Positions 58,559 to 64,000 of a stretch of DNA of 64,000 nucleotides are shown in pieces (position 1 is the first letter of the stretch; every line of letters starts with the position of its first letter). A program made the position numbers and the translations under genes. Below the pieces are notes generated by a model that made no database searches, had not been told where the DNA came from, and was given only the letters and a program-made list of their open reading frames with translations. The stretch is from Hyparrhenia diplandra. Lineage: Eukaryota; Streptophyta; Magnoliopsida; Poales; Poaceae. Where the stretch lies: NCBI GenBank assembly GCA_015847255.1, contig JADLZK010007339.1, positions 612,501-676,500 on the forward strand. Direction: 5' to 3'.

Positions 58559-60157
58559 GATTTAGAGCCGTCTCTAAAAACAGGTGTACACAAAAAAAAT
58601 TGAATTTTTCAAACAATTTGGATTGAGAAATGAAAAAACAAATGTCTTAGATCTCAAAGAGTTATAAAACTTTTTAGTTGCATATTTTTTATTTAACATT
58701 TGTCAAGGAAAAGTTTATTTGAATTTTTTATAATTCAAATTTATAATTCCACTGACATCAGAAGGAGACACGACCAAAACCAAAGTTTTGATACTCAATG
58801 TTACCAACAAGTTTATAGCTAAAAACATTTTTATTTGGATTTGTTTAGTAGGGCTCATGGACAATCATGTGACTTGTGCACGATCCTGTGACGGCTTGGT
58901 AGCTGAAGAAAATAATGTTGCTCTTTTTTGGTGCATTTTTATTTTTAAATATTTTTGGAAAACGATGTATAGAGACGGCAATATTGTTGGGTCCCTTCTA
59001 GAAAACCTTGTTTGTAGAGACCAGTTGGCAGCAACCCCTATAATTTGCAAATTTCCAGAGGTGAAAGAGTGGAGAAGTGGCTTGAGCCCAGCCACCTGTA
59101 CAGAGCATCTATAGCCGCCTCTATAAATTATGGCTAGTAGGTACTACGTACTAATAACACCATGTTGTTAAACGTGATTATTATGACCGTGACTAGTACT
59201 ATATGATGTGATGTATCTGTCAAACGCTCAACATAAAAAATTATAAAGGCCTTCAAGGGGACCTATTGGCTAGTTGCGTATTTTATCTTTGTTTCCAATT
59301 TGATAGCAGCCACACTACATGTTGCTACTGAAATAGTGACACACGTTGCTACTTTTTGGCTAGATTTTTGTTATTATTTCAGCAAACCATTTGCAGTGGC
59401 GGCTTGATTTACATACTTCCTCCGTACCACAATTGGATGATGTTTAGGACAGCGATATACGGCCTCTGAAGCACAACTTTAAATTCTCTTTTCTATCAAA
59501 TATTATCAGAAAATTATATATGTATATTTTTAAGTAATTTTAAAGACAAATGTATTGATCTGATTGTGATACGGAGGGAATACTCCTCTAGAAATTGATT
59601 ATTAGAGTATAGGGTGATGATATTGTTGGTCACCTATACAATTGAACATTGTGTTATAGAAATTGACTACTGTCACTATGATCGAGACAATATAGTCATG
59701 AGCGGCGTTAGGGGTATTCCCCTTTTTGTGCCATGGAATACCAAAGATTTTGGTAAGGAAAATGAATATGCATAGTATACTACTCCCTTCGTTCCAAAAT
59801 AATTATCGTTCTCACTTCCCAAGAAATAAGTTTAACTAAATATATACCCAAGATTTAAATTATTTCACATGATAGAGATGGCATGGACATTTTTTGTAAT
59901 TAATAAGTGATGACAGGATTTAGTGGGTAACGAGGTGGACACTTTGCTTGAAAAACATAGAGCATCTAGTGGGTTCACTTAGTGGGGAATAATGTGGACA
60001 CGTGGGTTGTGCTTCTATATGTTTATTTATTGATCAGCACTTGACCACTACATTCTTATGCCAGTCACAACATATAGTACCTTGCACTAGCTGGTTTGAG
60101 CCACATGGTGTAGAGAGGTCTATAAGAAATGAATTATGATGGATGGAGATGGAGATA
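58559..60157. repeat. Large direct duplication X, copy 1 (1.6 kb)
   Basis: The copy matches 61607-63505 in order, from GATTTAGAGC(C/T)GTCTCTAAA to GATTATGATGGATGGAGATG. It lacks two stretches present in copy 2: the inner half of the MITE and about 60 bp near 59995. Confidence 0.88.
59416..59580. mobile_element. Internally deleted Stowaway-type MITE in duplication X copy 1
   Basis: The left end CTTCCTCCGTACCACAATTGG is intact, but the right end keeps only CTGATTGTGATACGGAGGGAA. About 90 bp present in the full copy at 62618-62870 is missing. Confidence 0.75.
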
Positions 60158-60279
60158 CACAAGAGACAAACTCCCATAAATGGTCTCTGTAGCAACTTTG
60201 AAAGAGGCTTCGGCAAGTCCAAATCGGGTAGAGGCGGCTAGCCCAGGCTTCTATGCAGAGCATTGACAACTCTCTATAA

Positions 60280-60640
60280 TTGTGGTTTTAGTATTGGATG
60301 TCACCATTTGTACGGGTTGAAGGTGCTACGTATTAAATTCATGTTGCAAAAATTGAGTATTGTGACTGCGATGGGGACCATATATTGTCTAAAACACTGG
60401 TCATGTTCTCAGCATATAATGTCGCTCAACCAAGTACTTCCATACGTTGCTTCGTCTTGCATTCTTGTTCTACATTTCTTCTCCTCTTTTGTTCTCATCT
60501 TCCTTATTCTTTGTTTCTTCTTCCTAGAGAGTGAGAGGGGATTGATGAGAGTGACAGATCATGAGGGCAAGAGAGACTGGTGGTTCAGATGTAGTGGAGA
60601 TATCCATATCAAGTTGATGGGTGGGGTTAGAAAGTGGTGG
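60280..60640. repeat. Duplicated segment Y, copy 2
   Basis: This is the second copy of 56724-57110, lying between the two X copies. Confidence 0.8.
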
Positions 60641-60879
60641 GGTCAGGGATCTACTTGCCAGTTCTTGCATGTGATATTTTCTTTACAATTTCGTAGCAGC
60701 CACACTACACAATTATGTGCCTACCTAGTAGGGGATCTCCGGATTATAAAAATTATTTTGCAAATCTTTGGCTTTATTTTTTATGGGAGAAGCTTGTGCT
60801 AGAGTGTGTGATGGGATTGAGTCCTATTGGACGCCCCTCTCTTTCAGACTAACACGGAAGGAGGGAGCAAAAAAATTGA

Positions 60880-61560
60880 CGCCACTCCTCGAGCGAAAGG
60901 ACCCGCTCCCAGCCTTGGCACATAGGATGGAGTAGAAAACATGATACCACCCCCAGCGCAAAATAACCTGGCTCCACCCCCATCCCTACCCCCATTCACA
61001 CGGATCCATCCCGCCCCCACTCTCTAGACCCCAGCACCTCCGCCCACAGCCCACCGGCCTGCAAGCAACGAAACAAGATGGGTATTGCAACATGAAAAAA
61101 ATTCCAATGAAACAAATGAAAAATATATGAATTGTAACATGAAAAAAAACTATTGAAACATTGGAAACATCCACGACAACATCGAGAAAAAAAATGTTGC
61201 AAGACCATAAAAACTATTTGCCTCATCAAATGAACATATGATGTACAAACGAATATAAATGAACGGTAAACAACAAAAAAATAATGTCACAACTAGTGCA
61301 GCATCTCAAGAACTACTACTAAAACATCAAAAAAATATTTTTGTAACATCAGAAAAGAACCCGCTCCTCGCGAGAAAGGACCCGCTCCCAGCCCTGGCAC
61401 GGAGGATGGAGTAGAAAAACATGAGACCACTCCCCGCGCAAAAGAACCTGGCCCCGCCCCCATCCCTGCCCCCATGCACACGGATCCATCCCGCCCCACT
61501 CTCTGGACCCCAGCACCTCCGCCAGTAGCCCACCGCATCAGAAAAAAATCCGACGAAACA
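60880..61560. repeat. Tandem repeat of a GC-rich segment (period about 485 bp)
   Basis: AAAGGACCCGCTCCCAGCC, ACACGGATCCATCCCGCCCC and CCCCAGCACCTCCGCC occur in order at about 60896-61060 and again at 61376-61545. Open frames on the minus strand follow from composition. Confidence 0.85.
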
Positions 61561-61837
61561 AATGAAAAATATATGAATTGCAACATGAAAAGAAACTATT
61601 GACATGGATTTAGAGCTGTCTCTAAAACAGGTGTACACAAAAAAATTTGAATTTTTCAAACGATTTGGATTGAGAAATGAAAAACAAATGTCTTAGATCT
61701 CAAAGAGTTATAAAACTTTTTAGTTGCATATTTTTCTATTTAACATTTGTCAAGGAAAAGTATATTGAATTTTTTTTTATAATTCAAATTTATAATTCCA
61801 CTGACATCAGAAGGAGACACAGCCAAAACCAAAGTTT

Positions 61838-61983
61838 TTTTTTTTTACCCAATCGGGTCAGAGGGGAGATTCCCAACCTACCCCTTTTTTTTGTATTAAA
61901 TGAAAGAATTGCTGTACAGAAGAGATCACAAGGCTACGAGGCCCAAAAGAGAAAAAAAGAAGGAGTTCTATACAATGTTACGT
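61838..61983 (-). mobile_element. Short retroposon-like insertion in duplication X copy 2
   Basis: The insert begins with poly-T (poly-A on the minus strand) and then ACCCAATCGGGTCAGAGGGG. It is absent from copy 1 at about 58776, where CAAAGTTTTGATACTCAATG is continuous. A similar poly-T-led fragment lies near 12388. Confidence 0.6.
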
Positions 61984-62617
61984 TTTGGTACTCAATGTTA
62001 CCAAAAAATTTATAGCCAAAAACATTTTTATTTGGATTTGTTTAGTAGGCCTCATGGACAATCATGTGACTTGTGCACGATCCTGTGACAGTTTGGTAGG
62101 TGAAGAAAATAATGTTGCTATTTTTTTGTGCATTTTTATTTTTAAAATTTTTTTGGAAAACGATGTATAGAGACGGCAATATTGTTGGGTCCCTTCTAGA
62201 AAACCTTGTTTGTAGAGACTAGTTGGCAGCAGCCCCTATAATTTGCAAATTTCCAGAGGTGAAAAGAGTGGAGAAGTGGCTTGAGCCCAGCCACCTGTAC
62301 AGAGCATCTATAGCCGCCTCTATAAATTATGGCTAGTAGGTACTACGTACTAATAACACCATGTTGTTAAACGTGATTATTATGACCATAATTAGTACTA
62401 TATGATGTGATGTATCTGTCCAACGCTCAACATAAAAAAATTATAAAGGCCTTCAAGGAGACGTATTGGCTAGTTGCGTATTTTATCTTTGTTTCCAATT
62501 TGATAGCAGCCACACTACATGTTGCTACTGAAATAGTGACACATGTTGCTACTTTTTGGCTAGATTTTTGTTATTATTTCAGGAAACCATTTGCAGTGGC
62601 GGCTTGATTTTTACATA

Positions 62618-62870
62618 CTTCCTCCGTATCACAATTGGATGATGTTTAGGACAGCGATACGGCCTCTGAAGCACAACTTTAAATTTTCTTTTCTATAAAA
62701 TAATATCGGAAAATTATATATGTATATTTTTAAGTAATTTTAAAGACAAATGTATTGATATGATTTTCACATTTGCAAGCTCAATGACTTAAAAGTTATT
62801 CATGATTTATATTCCCAATTTTTGACCAAAACCTTGTCCTAAACATCATCCGATTGTGATACGGAGGGAA
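62618..62870. mobile_element. Stowaway-type MITE, full length (253 bp)
   Basis: Long inverted ends CTTCCTCCGTATCACAATTG and its complement CGATTGTGATACGGAGGGAA are flanked by TA at 62616-62617 and 62871-62872. The inner parts GGATGATGTTTAGGAC and GTCCTAAACATCATCC also pair. Confidence 0.9.
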
Positions 62871-63505
62871 TACTCCTCTAGAAATTGATTATTAGAGTAG
62901 AGGGTGATGATATTGTTGGTCACCTATACAATTGAACATTGTGTTATAGAAATTGACTACTGTCACTATGATCAAGACAATATAGTCATGAGCGGCGTTA
63001 GGGGTATTCCCCTTTTATGCCATGGAATACCCAAGATTTTGGTAAGGAAAATGAATATGCATAGTATACTACTCCCTTCGTTCCAAAATAATTATCGTTC
63101 TCACTTCCCAAGAAATAACTTTAACTAAATATATACCCAAGATTTAAATTATTTCACATGATAGAGATGGCATGGACATTTTTTGTAATTAATAAGTGAT
63201 GACAGGATTTAGTGGGTAATGATGTGGACACTTTGCTTGAAAACATAGAGCATCTAGTGGGTTCACTTAGTGGGAATAATGTGGACACCTTGCATGTAGA
63301 GGGATATCATTTAGTGGGGTTTAATTTTATAAGAGTTATAGATATGTAGCGACACGTGGGCTGTGCTTCTATATGTTTATTTATTGATCAAAGACTTGAC
63401 CACTACATTCTTATGCCAGTCTACCTCGCACTAGCTGGTTTAGCCACATTGTGTAGAGAGGTTTATATGAAATGGATTATGATGGATGGAGATGATGGAG
63501 ATACA

Positions 63506-64000
63506 TGTTAGTATTTGTTAAGTGCTAAAAGAATATGAAGGTTCATAAGCGTGCATGTAATACCATTGTAGCTTTTCCCTAGGAAAGTATTCTAGAGTAT
63601 CGTATCCATAGGGAAGCTTTGGCTAAAGAATCTAATAAGTCACAATCATATATCTACTAACTTAGCAAACCACTACACTAAAGTGAGGGGGTAAATGATA
63701 TATGATAGGAGTTATGAACAATATCACACACAAGAGAATTCTATGGTAAATGTATAGCTAGCAAGTTGAGAGGACAACGGGAGAGATCAAGGTTCTTAGG
63801 TACTTCTCTATTACTTAGGTTCTATGATAGCAATTACACTAATGCACTTTGGAGCAACAAATCCTTTCCAACTCTCGAGAAAGACTAGGAAGAAGGTAGT
63901 TGGGAGAAGGCTACCAAAAGGCGCTCTATGAAACATCAATCCGAGCGTGGTGGAATACAAAGGCCTAACAAAGCTGTCACCCCTGGGGCTACCACAACTA
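63506..64000. other. Spacer to the window end
   Basis: No gene or bordered transposon is recognised. Confidence 0.4.

Larger units (their letters stand above)
61607..63505. repeat. Large direct duplication X, copy 2 (1.9 kb)
   Basis: This is the longer copy of 58559-60157. It carries a full MITE and an extra insertion at about 61838-61983. Confidence 0.88.

Noticed and set aside
58788..59114. 108-codon plus-strand frame, partly repeated at 61985-62170
   Set aside because: It lies in the X duplication, and the two copies diverge by frameshift with no family resemblance, so repeat sequence is the simpler reading.
60986..61659. Minus-strand open frames rich in Gly and Phe
   Set aside because: They follow a GC-rich tandem repeat and have no family resemblance.

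Overview
This is plant nuclear DNA, almost certainly from a grass (Poaceae, most likely a panicoid such as the sorghum/maize group). The evidence is: GC-rich grass-type exons beside AT-rich spacers; introns with GT/AG borders; dense nested transposons including a CACTA element packed with TTTGCCGAGTGTC motifs, an Au-type SINE, Stowaway MITEs, Helitrons with CTAG ends and a Tat-like Ty3/gypsy element; and plant-specific gene families. The species call is inference. No prokaryotic feature (operon, RBS, CRISPR) is expected or seen.

Layout. 0-2.1 kb: decayed PPR gene (copy 1, minus). 2.7-5.3 kb: a four-exon gene (minus) for a small membrane protein of unknown function, rebuilt here from splice sites; a MITE sits in frame inside exon 2. 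5.6-10.1 kb: three related copies of one spacer unit, interrupted by a CACTA element and a SINE. 10.1-15.8 kb: Helitron-type and retroelement debris plus one orphan coding-like exon. 15.8-16.9 kb: frameshifted 2-hydroxyacid dehydrogenase (plus). 17.2-18.6 kb: second, truncated PPR copy (minus). 19.5-22.8 kb: an intact LRR receptor kinase (minus) with a 51-bp inverted repeat just upstream. 24.4-25.0 kb: SDR remnant. 27.7-28.2 kb: decayed second copy of the membrane-protein gene, followed by two Helitrons (28.4-29.5 and 29.6-32.0 kb). 32.1-33.7 kb: gene for a protein with four winged-helix-like modules, carrying one in-frame TAG. 34.2-36.6 kb: LINE fragments and a CACTA-like element. 36.9-46.9 kb: a complete-ended LTR retrotransposon (5-bp TSD GTATG) that has gag-protease but no visible RT or integrase. 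47.3-48.7 kb: intact two-exon O-methyltransferase with altered catalytic residues. 49.4-52 kb: retroelement ORF1 remnant and an LTR. 53.1-54.7 kb: frameshifted type III polyketide synthase. 55-64 kb: repeats, minisatellite, a copia-like LTR, a roughly 1.6-1.9 kb direct duplication and MITEs.

Genes likely to give full-length protein are the LRR receptor kinase (1070 aa) and the O-methyltransferase (384 aa, activity doubtful); the four-exon membrane-protein gene (326 aa) is open throughout; the winged-helix-repeat gene is open apart from one stop. The other gene-like sequences (two PPR, dehydrogenase, SDR, second membrane-protein copy, PKS) carry frameshifts or stops. No pathway links the genes; the window looks like a typical transposon-rich grass interval in which local duplication has produced pairs, one member of which usually decays.
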